This document shows positions 8,803 to 17,317 of a stretch of DNA of 64,000 nt, in pieces. Position 1 is the first letter of the stretch. Every line of letters starts with the position of its first letter. The position numbers and the translations under genes were made by a program. This DNA is from Paenibacillus durus ATCC 35681 (lineage in GTDB: Bacteria > Bacillota > Bacilli > Paenibacillales > Paenibacillaceae): NCBI RefSeq assembly GCF_000993825.1, contig NZ_CP011114.1, positions 2,046,001 to 2,110,000 of the forward strand. Direction: 5' to 3'. Under the pieces are notes generated by a model. The model saw nothing but the letters and a program-made list of their open reading frames with translations. It searched no databases and was not told where the DNA came from.

Positions 8803-8848
8803 AAGCCGGGAGAACTTGGCCTTTGCCGAGATTCTCCCGGCTTTTTTA
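8803..8848 (+). terminator. Terminator of the glycosyltransferase/MFS operon
   Basis: A long stem pairs AAGCCGGGAGAA with TTCTCCCGGCTT around an imperfectly paired 20-base centre, followed by TTTTTT. Confidence 0.88.
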
Positions 8849-8866
8849 ATCAACAACTTCGATTTG

Positions 8867-8895
8867 TTTACGCCTTGTCATTTCCATGTTATGTT
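8867..8895 (+). promoter_or_regulatory. Promoter of the GNAT gene
   Basis: TTTACG (8867-8872) and TATGTT (8890-8895) with a 17-base spacer lie about 37 bases before the ATG. The hexamers are moderate matches to sigma-A consensus. Confidence 0.4.
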
Positions 8896-8931
8896 ATTTC
8901 TATTGATATTTAGACGATTGGCGGGGAGCAT

Positions 8932-9729
8932 ATGATTCGTAAGCTGAATGAACAAGACCGGTCGGAATTGCTTGCTTTTTTGGGAAAAGCTCCGGCGCTG
9001 AACTTATTTTTAATTGCGGATGTGGAGAACTTTGGGTTTGACCAGGATTTCCAGGAGGTATGGGGTGAATTTGAACCGGAGAATGGGCACATAAAAGCGG
9101 TTCTGCTGCGCTACGAGCACAATTACCTGCCCTACGCGGCTGGGCCATTTAATGTACAGGGGTTTGCCGACATCATGAAGCAGGACGAAAAAATGGAAAT
9201 GCTGTCCGGATCAACCTCCATAGCCGGGCTGTTCAGCCCATACATAAGCTTTCGTAAGGAGAAGAGCATGCATTTTGCCGAACTGAAAGAGCTGGAAGGT
9301 GAGCAAAGTGTGCCGGTCTCTGCGGAAATATCCGCTCAGCGGGCGACTCTCCAGCATGTGGAAGCCATTTGTTCGCTTATGGACGGGATTGAGGAGTTCG
9401 AAGTGGGCCCGGAAAGCTCGCGTTCAAATATGCGGCGGACTCTGGAGACCGGAACGGGGCGCACTTATTTTGTGGAACGGGATGGACGTACGGCTGCTGC
9501 GGCATCAACTACAGCGGAGAGTTCGATGTCTGCAATGGTAGTGAGCGTAGCCACGCATCCGGATTACCGGGGGGAGGGACTGGCAACCTTAGTAGTAACA
9601 AAGCTGTGCTCCGATCTGGTGAGTGAAGGGAAGTCGCTGTGCCTGTTCTACGATAATCCGGACGCGGCCTCCATCTACAAACGAATCGGCTTCCGGGACA
9701 TCGGCGATTGGTCGATGATGTACAGATAG
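8932..9729 (+). CDS. GNAT-family N-acetyltransferase
   Basis: A 265-residue protein (ATG after GCGGGGAG) with a C-terminal GNAT domain of about 130 residues. The acetyl-CoA-binding core is visible as VSVATHPDYRGEGLATLVV (about residue 203), followed by LFYDNPDAASIYKRIGF, the usual end of the fold. The N-terminal half (LNLFLIADVENFGFD...) matches the variable domain of two-domain GNAT proteins common in Bacilli. It should acetylate an amine with acetyl-CoA in the cytoplasm; the substrate cannot be read. It stands alone between two promoters. Confidence 0.85.
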   Translation: MIRKLNEQDRSELLAFLGKAPALNLFLIADVENFGFDQDFQEVWGEFEPENGHIKAVLLRYEHNYLPYAAGPFNVQGFADIMKQDEKMEMLSGSTSIAGLFSPYISFRKEKSMHFAELKELEGEQSVPVSAEISAQRATLQHVEAICSLMDGIEEFEVGPESSRSNMRRTLETGTGRTYFVERDGRTAAAASTTAESSMSAMVVSVATHPDYRGEGLATLVVTKLCSDLVSEGKSLCLFYDNPDAASIYKRIGFRDIGDWSMMYR

Positions 9730-9763
9730 ACAGCCTCGAAAGCTGATCTTGGAGAAACTGACT

Positions 9764-9791
9764 TTGTAATCTTTTTCGGCTGCGTTATACT
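9764..9791 (+). promoter_or_regulatory. Promoter of the GntR/RCK_C regulator
   Basis: TTGTAA (9764-9769), a 16-base spacer and TATACT (9786-9791) lie about 50 bases upstream of the TTG start. Confidence 0.45.
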
Positions 9792-9843
9792 AAATTTCTG
9801 AAGACATCATTGCCGAGAATTTACTTGAAGGAGCGCGATACGC

Positions 9844-10497
9844 TTGCAGGAAAAACAAGAGAAAACAGGCTACAAATCGATAGCCCTCGACATCGCAGGA
9901 CGAATCGTAAGCGGCGAATTTCCCGTCAACAGCAAAATCTCGGGGCGTTCGCTTTTGGCCGGTATTTATCATGTGTCCCCGGAGACGATCCGTAAAGCTA
10001 TCGGCCTGCTAAAGGATGAGAATATTGTATCTGTGTCCCAGGGCAAGGAAATTGTCATTTCCTCCGACCAAAAGGCATTGGAATACACAACCCGAAACAA
10101 CTACTTGAAATCCGCTTATTCACTAAAACAGGACCTGACCAAATTGCTGGAGGAAAAGCATCAGATGGACCAAAAGTTCGAGGTGCTGTTGACCCAAATC
10201 ATTGAAGCATCGGACAGGCTCCAGAATTTAAAACCTTATCATCCGGTGGAGATCAAAATAAATGAGAACTCGCATGTGGTCGGGAAAACGATCGGCAATC
10301 TGCAGTTTTGGCAAAATACCGGCGCGACGATTATTGCGCTTCGCAGAGGCACCGAGGTAACTATTTCTCCGGGACCGCATGTCATATTGGGAGCGCATGA
10401 TATGATTATAGCGGTTGGTGACGAGAATATGTATAAAAGAACCGAGCTGTTCATTAACCGGGTGACCGATCAGGATGAACCGGAGTACGAATACTGA
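9844..10497 (+). CDS. BusR-like GntR regulator with C-terminal RCK_C domain
   Basis: A 217-residue regulator using TTG 9844 behind AAGGAG ten bases away. Residues about 8-75 form a GntR winged helix (SIALDIAGRIVSGEFP...VSPETIRKAIGLLKDENIVSV). Residues about 95-130 are a coiled-coil linker, and about 135-215 an RCK_C/TrkA-C domain (VGKTIGNLQFWQNTGATIIALRRG). This architecture is that of BusR, the c-di-AMP-responsive repressor of the BusAB glycine-betaine importer in streptococci and lactococci. Ligand and osmotic role are therefore inferred. No compatible-solute transporter lies beside it, so its targets must be elsewhere. It is monocistronic, with its own promoter and terminator. Confidence 0.8.
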   Translation: MQEKQEKTGYKSIALDIAGRIVSGEFPVNSKISGRSLLAGIYHVSPETIRKAIGLLKDENIVSVSQGKEIVISSDQKALEYTTRNNYLKSAYSLKQDLTKLLEEKHQMDQKFEVLLTQIIEASDRLQNLKPYHPVEIKINENSHVVGKTIGNLQFWQNTGATIIALRRGTEVTISPGPHVILGAHDMIIAVGDENMYKRTELFINRVTDQDEPEYEY

Positions 10498-10506
10498 TTC
10501 GCTGAC

Positions 10507-10532
10507 AGGGGGCATTTGCCCTCTTTTTTTTT
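10507..10532 (+). terminator. Terminator of the BusR-like gene
   Basis: AGGGGGC pairs with GCCCTCT around ATTT (one G-U pair), followed by eight or more T. Confidence 0.8.
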
Positions 10533-10570
10533 GACATTTCCCTCCCCAAAAAACTTCTAATCCGATATCC

Positions 10571-10597
10571 TGATACAAAAAGCAACTGACGGCCGTC
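10571..10597 (+). promoter_or_regulatory. Candidate ECF-type autoregulatory promoter
   Basis: TGATAC (10571-10576), a 17-base spacer and CGTC (10594-10597) resemble ECF promoters with a TGAAAC-like -35 and a CGTC -10, 38 bases before the sigma factor ATG. ECF operons are often self-activated, so this is the likely target of the adjacent sigma factor. Confidence 0.4.
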
Positions 10598-10634
10598 TTA
10601 TATATAGCTGCAGCTAATAAGGAGGCATTACAAA

Positions 10635-11153
10635 ATGGAAATTCCGGAATCCGAACATTTTCGATCGATATTTTATGAACACTACCCTGCTGTCCGGCGC
10701 AAATTGATCGCTCTTGTGCGCGATGAGGCGGCAGCCGATGATCTGGCTCAGGATGTATTCTTGCGGTTATACCGCAATCCCCCGGACGACCCGGCAGCGC
10801 TGGGCGCTTGGCTCCACCGTGTGCTTACCCGGATCGGCTATGATTATTTAGACAAGAAAGCAAGGGAACGGCGGCTGCAGAGCAAGCAGGAGCTGATGTA
10901 CGGCACGGAGGCATCGCCGCCATCAGGCGAAGAATTGATGCTGCGCAAGCTGGATCAGGAGGATGTGCGGGAATGGCTGGATGAGCTGCCCGAGCGTGAC
11001 AGACAGGCGCTTCTCCTCCGATATTCCGGTTACAGTTATGCGGAGATCGCCGGCGAACTTGGGGTCAGGGCTCCGGCTGTAGGCACGCTGCTGCACCGGG
11101 CTACGCAAAGGCTGAAAGCCACTGCATCCAAATCGCTGCCGCAAATGGACTGA
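10635..11153 (+). CDS. ECF RNA polymerase sigma factor (SigY-like operon)
   Basis: A 172-residue group IV sigma factor starting at ATG after AAGGAGGC. Region 2 is visible as ALVRDEAAADDLAQDVFLRLYRNP (about 28-50), and region 4 as LPERDRQALLLRYSGYSYAEIAGELGVRAPAVGTLLHRATQRLK (about 120-160). It heads a run of four genes: membrane anti-sigma-like protein, ABC ATPase and ABC permease. B. subtilis sigY-yxlCDEFG has the same logic, an ECF sigma factor co-transcribed with membrane regulators and an ABC transporter (YxlF/YxlG). The signal sensed is unknown. Confidence 0.88.
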   Translation: MEIPESEHFRSIFYEHYPAVRRKLIALVRDEAAADDLAQDVFLRLYRNPPDDPAALGAWLHRVLTRIGYDYLDKKARERRLQSKQELMYGTEASPPSGEELMLRKLDQEDVREWLDELPERDRQALLLRYSGYSYAEIAGELGVRAPAVGTLLHRATQRLKATASKSLPQMD

Positions 11154-11182
11154 CAGCTTAATCTTAAGGAGGACGTTGATTA

Positions 11183-12310
11183 ATGAATAATCATTCTGCA
11201 AATCACGATAAAGAGAAGCAAAGAACGGATGAGGCATGGACAAGACTTCAGGAGACGCTTGCGGGCGAGCCGATGAATCATAAATGGGCGGAATGGGACC
11301 AGAAGGCGGAAGCGGCAAAGCTTGAAACACTGAAACAAGATGGATATCTTTCCGGTGCAGATTACCATAAGGCTGAGGAGCTGGGTTATGCAGAGCAGCA
11401 AGACCCTGTTACCGGCAGCAGCGGAGATCGAAGCCGTTCACGCCGTCCGAAGATGAACCGCCGCCGGAAATGGGGGATAGCTGCCGCAAGTATTACCATT
11501 GTTGCCGCCATCCTCGCCACCCCTGTAGGCAACACGGCGATGGCCGCCATCCTCAATCAGTTCCGTATACAGTCGGTAACGGTTGTCAATGAGGACGATC
11601 TGCGGAACATGTTCAATTCGGTTAGCGAGAACGGCGACCTGAAAGAGACTATTAACAAGTTTGGTTCCTTTTCAAGCAGTTCAGGCACAATCAGCGGAAA
11701 GATCAAGCCGGAGCAAGTTAAGAACAAGTTAGGGTATGCGCCGTTAAGCACGGCTTTGTCCGATAACGGAACTGAGCTATCAGTATATCCTTCCACTGAA
11801 GTTACACTTAATCTTAATGTAAAAGAAGTCAATAAAGCGATGAAACGTTTGGGCGCCGAGCAGCTGCTGCCGGAATCCATTGACGGAAAACCCATTACGC
11901 TGCACATACCGGAAACCGTGAACTATAATCTGTCCCCTGACAGCGCGCATTGGGCTAACCTGACACAAATGAATACTCCCGTAATAACCGTAGACCCTTC
12001 GATCAAGGTAGAAGAAGCGCTGGAAACCGTTATCAACTTCCCGCTGCTGCCGGATTCTTTGAAATCCAGTCTTAAGCAGAGTAGTATTCTGGCGGGTGAA
12101 GTTCCGATACCGCTTATTACTCAAGAACATACAGAGCAAGTCACGGTAGAGGGTACAAAAGTTTTTGTGAGTCGCTATGAATACGGTCAAGATACAGCTT
12201 ATAATGCTGTCTGGATACACAATGGCCAATTATTTGAGTTATCCAGCGGGAATATTTATACCACCAAAGAGAAGATAACCGCGAAGGTTCAGGAGTTGAT
12301 CCAATCATGA
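11183..12310 (+). CDS. Membrane-anchored anti-sigma-like protein
   Basis: A 375-residue protein 29 bases after the sigma gene (ATG after AAGGAGGACG). An acidic and basic cytoplasmic region of about 95 residues ends in RRPKMNRRRKW. One transmembrane helix follows (GIAAASITIVAAILATPVG, about 98-116), then about 255 extracellular residues with no cysteines. This is the topology of anti-sigma factors of Bacilli whose outer domain is DUF4179/DUF4367-like. It would hold the sigma factor at the membrane until an envelope signal arrives. No zinc-binding anti-sigma motif (HxxxCxxC) is present, so inhibition would use another contact. It overlaps the ABC gene by 4 bases. Confidence 0.65.
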   Translation: MNNHSANHDKEKQRTDEAWTRLQETLAGEPMNHKWAEWDQKAEAAKLETLKQDGYLSGADYHKAEELGYAEQQDPVTGSSGDRSRSRRPKMNRRRKWGIAAASITIVAAILATPVGNTAMAAILNQFRIQSVTVVNEDDLRNMFNSVSENGDLKETINKFGSFSSSSGTISGKIKPEQVKNKLGYAPLSTALSDNGTELSVYPSTEVTLNLNVKEVNKAMKRLGAEQLLPESIDGKPITLHIPETVNYNLSPDSAHWANLTQMNTPVITVDPSIKVEEALETVINFPLLPDSLKSSLKQSSILAGEVPIPLITQEHTEQVTVEGTKVFVSRYEYGQDTAYNAVWIHNGQLFELSSGNIYTTKEKITAKVQELIQS

Positions 12311-13320
12311 GTGTACCGGCAATAGAAACATGGTCCCTGACTAAAGAATATGATAACGGACGCGGTTGCCGGGATGTAAGCATTACCGTAGGGAAAGGGG
12401 AAGCCTTCGGCTTCCTCGGCCCTAACGGTGCAGGCAAAAGCACCTTGGTCAAAATGCTGGTCGGCCTGATTACACCCTCAAGCGGCAGAGCCGCATTGCT
12501 GGGCTACAAGATCGGTTCTCTTGCGGCGAAGTCGCAGATCGGCTATTTACCCGAATTATACCGTTACCAGGAGTGGATGACCGGAGAAGAAGTTGTGGAG
12601 CTTCATGCGCGGCTATGCCGTGTTGAGCGTTCGGTGACAGCCAAGCGGGTTCCGGCGCTTCTTGAGGAAGTAGGACTCGGACAGCGGGGAAGAGACAGGG
12701 TCAAGCATTACTCCAAAGGGATGCAGCAGCGGCTGGGACTTGCCTGCGCGCTGGTCAATGATCCCGAGATTATTTTTCTAGATGAGCCGTCATCGGCGCT
12801 GGACCCCATCGGACGCAGAGAAGTCCGTAATATTCTGGAGAAGCTGAAGGAGCGGGGTAAAACGATCTTTCTCAACTCCCATCTGCTGGAGGAGGTTGAG
12901 CTGCTGTGCGACCGGATGGCGCTGCTGAATAACGGTGTTATCCTGCGGCACGGCAGAGTGTCCGAGGTGCTGCGCAAGCAAACGAAGTGGCTTTTTAAAG
13001 TGGGCGGATTCACGCCTTTTTTGCGTTCCTGGCTGAATGAACAGACGGGTCTGCACATCAGGCTGTCTTCGCGGCAGGAGCAAACTTTCCAAGGGCTTAA
13101 TAGAGGAGACCCGCTTCCGTCCGGGCAATCGCAATCGCAGGATGAAAGTGTAGTATGGCTGGAGGCCGAACTGGACAGCGAGGAGCAAGCGGGCTGGATC
13201 AATGCGCTCATCGTGGAGCAGGGAATGACGCTTTATGAAGTCACGCGTGAACAAGAACGTCTGGAAGAGTGGTTCGTGAATACCGTATCCGGACTTGACC
13301 ACAGAGGTGAACGGGAATGA
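12307..13320 (+). CDS. ABC transporter ATP-binding protein
   Basis: A 337-residue nucleotide-binding subunit with Walker A GPNGAGKST (about residue 40), signature YSKGMQQRLGLA (about 138), Walker B IIFLDEPSSALDP (about 157) and switch His in LNSHLLEEVE. The 100-residue C-terminal extension is variable and probably regulatory. It pairs with the permease that overlaps it by 4 bases. The ECF-sigma operon context matches YxlF-type exporters, probably for self-protection or export of an envelope-active compound. Substrate unknown. Confidence 0.88.
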   Translation: MSVPAIETWSLTKEYDNGRGCRDVSITVGKGEAFGFLGPNGAGKSTLVKMLVGLITPSSGRAALLGYKIGSLAAKSQIGYLPELYRYQEWMTGEEVVELHARLCRVERSVTAKRVPALLEEVGLGQRGRDRVKHYSKGMQQRLGLACALVNDPEIIFLDEPSSALDPIGRREVRNILEKLKERGKTIFLNSHLLEEVELLCDRMALLNNGVILRHGRVSEVLRKQTKWLFKVGGFTPFLRSWLNEQTGLHIRLSSRQEQTFQGLNRGDPLPSGQSQSQDESVVWLEAELDSEEQAGWINALIVEQGMTLYEVTREQERLEEWFVNTVSGLDHRGERE

Positions 13321-14198
13321 GGATCATTTGGGGCATAACCTGGAAAGAAATGCTGCGCAAGAAAGTGCTGCTGCTTACTCTGCTCATGACTGCAGTATTT
13401 CTTATAGGCTTCTGGTTTTTGGCGGGCGCAATCGGAGATCAAGGCGGGCAGCAAGGGCTCGGCGACAGCGGAGAAGCATTGATAAACCGATTTGCAAACG
13501 GTGCGGTCATCATGGCGCTTGGTTTTATGTTCGGGTCATTTGTACTCGCGTTTCTGGCGATATTCACTTCTTTCTCGGCAATCGCGGGGGAAGCTGAAGC
13601 AGGCGTGCTTCAGGCGCTGCTTGCCCGGCCGCTTCCGCGCTGGAAGTGGTACGTCGGGCGTTGGCTGGGGTATGTAACCGTGGGAATCGCATACGCACTC
13701 CTGCTGTTTGTTTCCATTCTGTCCATTACCCGGACGCATGCCGCGATTCCATTAGATCCGGCAGCCTGGATCAAGTCCTTCCTGCTGTTTTCCCTGGCCG
13801 TCCCTCTGCTCGTGACCGTGTCCATGCTCGGCTCCGGATTATTCTCTGCCATTGGCAACGGGGTGTTTATGACGATGTTATACGGAGCAAGCTGGCTGGG
13901 AGGCATGATTGAACGGATCGGCTCTGGTATCAGCAGGGACCCTGCTGTGACGGATTCACTGAATCGCCTGACCGGAATCATATCGCTCATCATGCCTGCG
14001 GACGGTCTGCAGCGCAAAGTGATTGCCGAGTTGTTCAGCTTTGAGGAATTGAGCGGAATGGTTCCTATCGATATGTCTTCACCCGGATTCAACAATTTAT
14101 CCTCGGTTCCTTCAAATTCCTTTGTTGTATATGCCATCGTGTACATGGCTGCAGCTTTTATTATCGGGATGCTGCGTTTTAAATCCAAGGATCTATAA
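13317..14198 (+). CDS. ABC-2-type permease
   Basis: A 293-residue membrane protein with six hydrophobic segments: an N-terminal helix (about 18-40), a large outer loop, then helices near 60-80, 110-135, 155-180, 185-205 and 270-290. The conserved cytoplasmic sequence EAGVLQALLARPLPRWKWYVG is typical of ABC-2 permeases. It is the partner of the overlapping ATPase gene and ends the sigma operon. Confidence 0.85.
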   Translation: MRIIWGITWKEMLRKKVLLLTLLMTAVFLIGFWFLAGAIGDQGGQQGLGDSGEALINRFANGAVIMALGFMFGSFVLAFLAIFTSFSAIAGEAEAGVLQALLARPLPRWKWYVGRWLGYVTVGIAYALLLFVSILSITRTHAAIPLDPAAWIKSFLLFSLAVPLLVTVSMLGSGLFSAIGNGVFMTMLYGASWLGGMIERIGSGISRDPAVTDSLNRLTGIISLIMPADGLQRKVIAELFSFEELSGMVPIDMSSPGFNNLSSVPSNSFVVYAIVYMAAAFIIGMLRFKSKDL

Positions 14199-14262
14199 TA
14201 GGTTGGGATTCAATGTAACCCCGAATTCTTTGCAACGTATTGTTTCAAAGGAGGCGATGTTA

Positions 14263-14760
14263 ATGAATTTATATTTTCGGGATAATTTTTTTAATGCGGG
14301 TGTTACAGAGATTCTGAATGAACAGGAAGAGAACGTGGGTCATATAGATTTGAAAAGTGCTTTTGGTTCTGCAATCGACGTGTATGGGCAGAATGGTCAG
14401 CTGCTGTGCAAAGGACATTTTCCATTCTTCTCTAACAAATGGGAGGTTACCGGTCAAGGCGGGGAACTCTTAGGTGCGCTTAGAAGCAGGTTTGCACTGT
14501 TCACAAAGAAATTCTCGTATGAAACCGAGGGACGAGGGAGCTACGAGATTACTTCCCCGGCATTTTCAAGAGAATACGAGATATCCGATGAATCCGAAAT
14601 CATTGCCAGTTTCAGACAAGTTAACGGCTGGTTTTCTTCAGGGGCTTATCTTCTGAACAATCAATGTGATCATTTGGATACTTACGAGCTTGTAGCGGTG
14701 ATCATGGGAATGCATGCCATTCAGAAAAGACATCGTGACGCGGCAAACAGCACAACCTAA
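14263..14760 (+). CDS. LURP-one/YxjI-like beta-barrel protein
   Basis: ATG 14263 is chosen because AAGGAGG ends eight bases upstream. The 165-residue product begins MNLYFRDNFFNAG and runs as short beta strands with a recurrent pattern (GQNGQLLCKGHFPF, TKKFSYET, YEITSPAFSREYEI), ending in a single hydrophobic helix (TYELVAVIMGMHAI). This fits the tubby-like LURP-one-related family represented by B. subtilis YxjI. Function in bacteria is unknown; lipid binding is a guess from the fold. It has its own ribosome site 64 bases after the permease and ends at a terminator. Confidence 0.65.
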   Translation: MNLYFRDNFFNAGVTEILNEQEENVGHIDLKSAFGSAIDVYGQNGQLLCKGHFPFFSNKWEVTGQGGELLGALRSRFALFTKKFSYETEGRGSYEITSPAFSREYEISDESEIIASFRQVNGWFSSGAYLLNNQCDHLDTYELVAVIMGMHAIQKRHRDAANSTT

Positions 14761-14799
14761 TCCATGTTTCTTTAGCAAGAACGTGTTAGTACAAGAAAA

Positions 14800-14856
14800 A
14801 GCAGCGACGATCTAAGACTTTATTTTTGAGTCCTAGACCGCCGCTGTTTCTTTTTT
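14800..14856 (+). terminator. Terminator after the LURP-one-like gene
   Basis: AGCAGCG..GATCTAAGACT pairs with AGTCCTAGACCGCCGCTG, with small mismatches, followed by TTTCTTTTTT. Confidence 0.75.
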
Positions 14857-14865
14857 GGGTTGGTG

Positions 14866-14906
14866 CCGAAGAAAGCACGGAACATGCCAAATTTAAGGAT
14901 TTGAAC
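14866..14906 (+). pseudogene. Left-flank scrap of the IolT-like transporter
   Basis: Read in frame this short stretch gives EESTEHAKFKDLN, which matches the cytoplasmic loop of IolT-like sugar transporters just before the PWIRRI segment (B. subtilis relatives have FKDLSVPWVRRI). It lines up with the C-terminal half that resumes at about 16463 after the TnpB element. Everything 5' of it is missing, replaced by the terminator of the previous gene. Confidence 0.5.
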
Positions 14907-15031
14907 AGATTTAGTGTCGCAGTCCCCCACCTCAAAGCCAACAGCGAAGGTGGGGGTTAGACACGTTCGCTTAACAAACATATGTTCTTGTGTTATGCTA
15001 GATCCATCAAACTTCGATGGAGGCGCATCTC

Positions 15032-16383
15032 ATGAAGGTGGTCAAAACACTTAAACATCCGATTACGTCTCACCACCGCATGCTGGATGCGACTCTCCAT
15101 GTGTATCAAGAGGCCTCTCGTTCTTGATTACGGTCATTCAAGAGCAGTTGATCGCCTTGGCATCGCTATCCACCCAAGCGGTGGTGACGGCGGTAGAACG
15201 GCTGACTCATTGTACCCGGCACAATCCGAATCCGCTCTACGCCGAGTTTGATCAACGCTTTTATAAGTTTCCTTCGTACTTCCGCAGAAGTGCCATTGCA
15301 GAAGCATTTGGTATTGTGAAAAGTCATCATTCCCGTTTTCAGCTTTGGCAAGCCGAGCGGCAACACGCCCAGCAAGAAGGGAAACGCTTTTCGAAGAAAC
15401 CGCCGACACTCCAAGCTCAGCATCAGGCGTTCCCTTGCTTCTACAAAGGCAATATGTTCATTCGAACCTCCGAAAGGGCAGCCAACATCAAAGTATTTCA
15501 TCAAGGCGATTGGGTCTGGCTCCCCATCACCTTTAAAGGGCAAGACCTATTTAAACGCAACGTATGGAGCATGAAAGAATGCAACCCCACATTAGTCCGA
15601 AAAGGAAAACGCTATGCCCTTCATATCGCCTATGAAGGGGATGTGAAGTTGACTCCGACGGAACGTTCCAAGCAGCGGGTGTGCGCCGTTGATTTAGGAT
15701 TAACGAATTCCGCAGTTTGTTCCGTGATGGACGCTAACGGCACTGTCTTGGCGAGGAGTTTTATCAACCAAGCCAAAGAAAAAGACCGGATGCGCCAAAT
15801 CACAGGCAAACTAAAACAAGCTCAGCGACAATCCGGTATAGGGATAAAACCGAATTTCTGGCGGCAGATAAACGGCTTACAGACGCATATCGTCCACGAT
15901 ACCGCACATCAAATCCTCGCCTTTGCCCAAAAGTATAGCGCAGATTTCATTGTCATGGAGTATTTAGGCAAGATGCGTCTCCCTAAAGGAACGTGGGGGG
16001 CCAGGCGGCTTCGTGCCAAACTCCAGTTTTGGGCGAAACGGCGCATCCAAACGAAAGTGACCGAAATGGCGCATTTTCTGGGGATACGGGTTTCCATGGT
16101 TAACCCTGCGAATACAAGTGCGCTTGCTTTTGATGGCAGTGGATTTGTACAACGCAACAGGAAGCGCGATGTTGCTGTATTCGCAACGGGCAAAACGTAT
16201 CACGCGGACCTTAATGCCTCGTATAACATCGGCGCACGATACGTGTTACGCAGTATACACAAAGCCACCTCTGAAAAGATGTGGTTGCCCTTGGAGGCAA
16301 AAGACCCTTCATTGGCAAAACGAACATATTGGACGTTGGCTTCCCTCATTCGGGTGCAACAGGCATTGAGCCTTCAAACATGA
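15032..16383 (+). pseudogene. tnpB: TnpB, frameshifted near its N terminus and lacking the zinc finger
   Basis: Translation from ATG 15032 gives MKVVKTLKHPITSHHRMLD... and stops at TGA 15125. The rest continues in another frame from 15124 to 16383 (ITVIQEQL...). A missing T in CGTTCTTG (about 15119-15126) would explain this, since CGTTTCTTG would read R-F-L-I-T. The RuvC-like residues remain: DLGLTNSAV, VMEYLG and HADLNASYN. The four cysteines of the usual zinc finger are all replaced (TSALAFDGSG and FATGKTY where C-x2-C pairs normally stand). Active TnpB proteins are RNA-guided nucleases. This one is at least interrupted, unless the TTG at 15124 is used. Confidence 0.8.
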
Positions 16384-16462
16384 AGCTCGCAGCGTGTGCA
16401 ACCCTGTATCGATGCCAACAGAAGCCCCCACTTCATGCGTAAGCTAAGTGGGGGAGAGTTCA
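16240..16462 (+). ncRNA. Possible omega (right-end) guide RNA of TnpB
   Basis: In IS200/IS605 elements the TnpB guide RNA derives from the tnpB 3' end and the right-end hairpin, with the guide taken from flanking DNA. The hairpin at 16424-16455 is present, and the flank just beyond it is transporter sequence. This placement is by analogy only. Confidence 0.3.
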
Positions 16463-17166
16463 CTGAGCCTTGGATTCGCCGCATTCTCTTAATCGGGATC
16501 GGGATCGCAATCGTTCAGCAAATTACCGGGATTAACTCGATTATGTATTACGGTACGGAAATTCTGCGAGATGCCGGATTCAGCACGAAGGCGGCGCTCA
16601 TCGGCAATATTGTAAACGGGGTGATATCCGTTGCGGCAACGTTTTACGGGATCTGGCTTCTGGGCCGGGTCGGCCGGCGCACGATGATGATTAGAGGCTT
16701 GATGGGAACGACATTATCGCTGCTGCTGATCGGCGCTAGTTCTTACCTGCTTGAAGGAACGGCTGTGCTGCCATATGCAGTTCTCAGTCTGACCGTCATC
16801 TTTCTTGCCTTCCAGCAGGCTGCCATATCGCCGGTATCCTGGTTGATGCTTTCCGAGATCTTCCCGCAAAAAGTCAGAGGGATGGGGATGGGGGCAACCA
16901 CCTTTTGCCTCTGGATCGCGAACTTTACAACCGGCTTGGTCTTTCCGACGCTGCTTAGAGGAATCGGCTTATCGATGACATTCTTCTTGTTCTTCGCCTT
17001 GGGGCTGGTGGCCATAGTATTCGTAAAGAAATACCTGCCGGAGACCAAAGGAAAATCGCTGGAAGAAGTCGAGCAATATTTCCGCAGCCTGGATAACACA
17101 CACAAGCCCACGCTGCAAAAAAGCAAAAAGCCAAGCATCAGCTTGAAACAGACGGCATCCCGTTAA
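16463..17166 (+). pseudogene. C-terminal half of an IolT-like sugar/H+ symporter
   Basis: Open sequence continuing to a stop at 17166 encodes about 234 residues of a sugar porter: PWIRRILLIGIGIAIVQQ, then ITGINSIMYYGTE, the GRVGRR motif between helices, and the C-terminal PETKGKSLEEVE signature. This equals transmembrane segments 7-12 of B. subtilis IolT/CsbC-like proteins. The N-terminal six helices are absent from the window; only a 41-base scrap survives left of the TnpB element. The gene is therefore dead, through a deletion in addition to the element insertion. The ATG at 16396 lies in element sequence and is not a natural start. Confidence 0.85.
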
Positions 17167-17227
17167 ATAGAACAGCGAGGGAGGTTCATTTTCACCGATT
17201 GCCGGTCAACTATAAACTGAAACACAG

Positions 17228-17267
17228 GAGACGTCTTTCATGAATCTATGGAATACGTCTCTTTTTT
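17228..17267 (+). terminator. Terminator after the transporter remnant
   Basis: GAGACGT pairs with ACGTCTC across a 20-base loop that is itself partly paired, followed by TTTTTT. Confidence 0.75.
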
Positions 17268-17317
17268 GAGATAAAGTATACAAGAGAAGCCAGGAGAGAC
17301 AAGGAGAGTGAAAAACA

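Larger units (their letters stand above)
14907..16462 (+). mobile_element. IS200/IS605-group element carrying only tnpB
   Basis: The left end has a subterminal hairpin (CCCCCACCT near 14933 with AGGTGGGGG near 14958), and the right end a matching one (GCCCCCACTT with AAGTGGGGGAG, about 16424-16455). Subterminal hairpins without terminal inverted repeats are the hallmark of IS605-type single-strand transposition. Only tnpB is present; there is no Y1 transposase, so it is an IS1341-like element that would need help in trans. Ends are set by the break in the transporter reading frame and are accurate to about five bases. Confidence 0.75.

Noticed and set aside
16396..16460. ATG 16396 as start of a short MFS transporter
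   Set aside because: The first residues come from the TnpB element's right end; real homology starts at PWIRRI, in the middle of the transporter.
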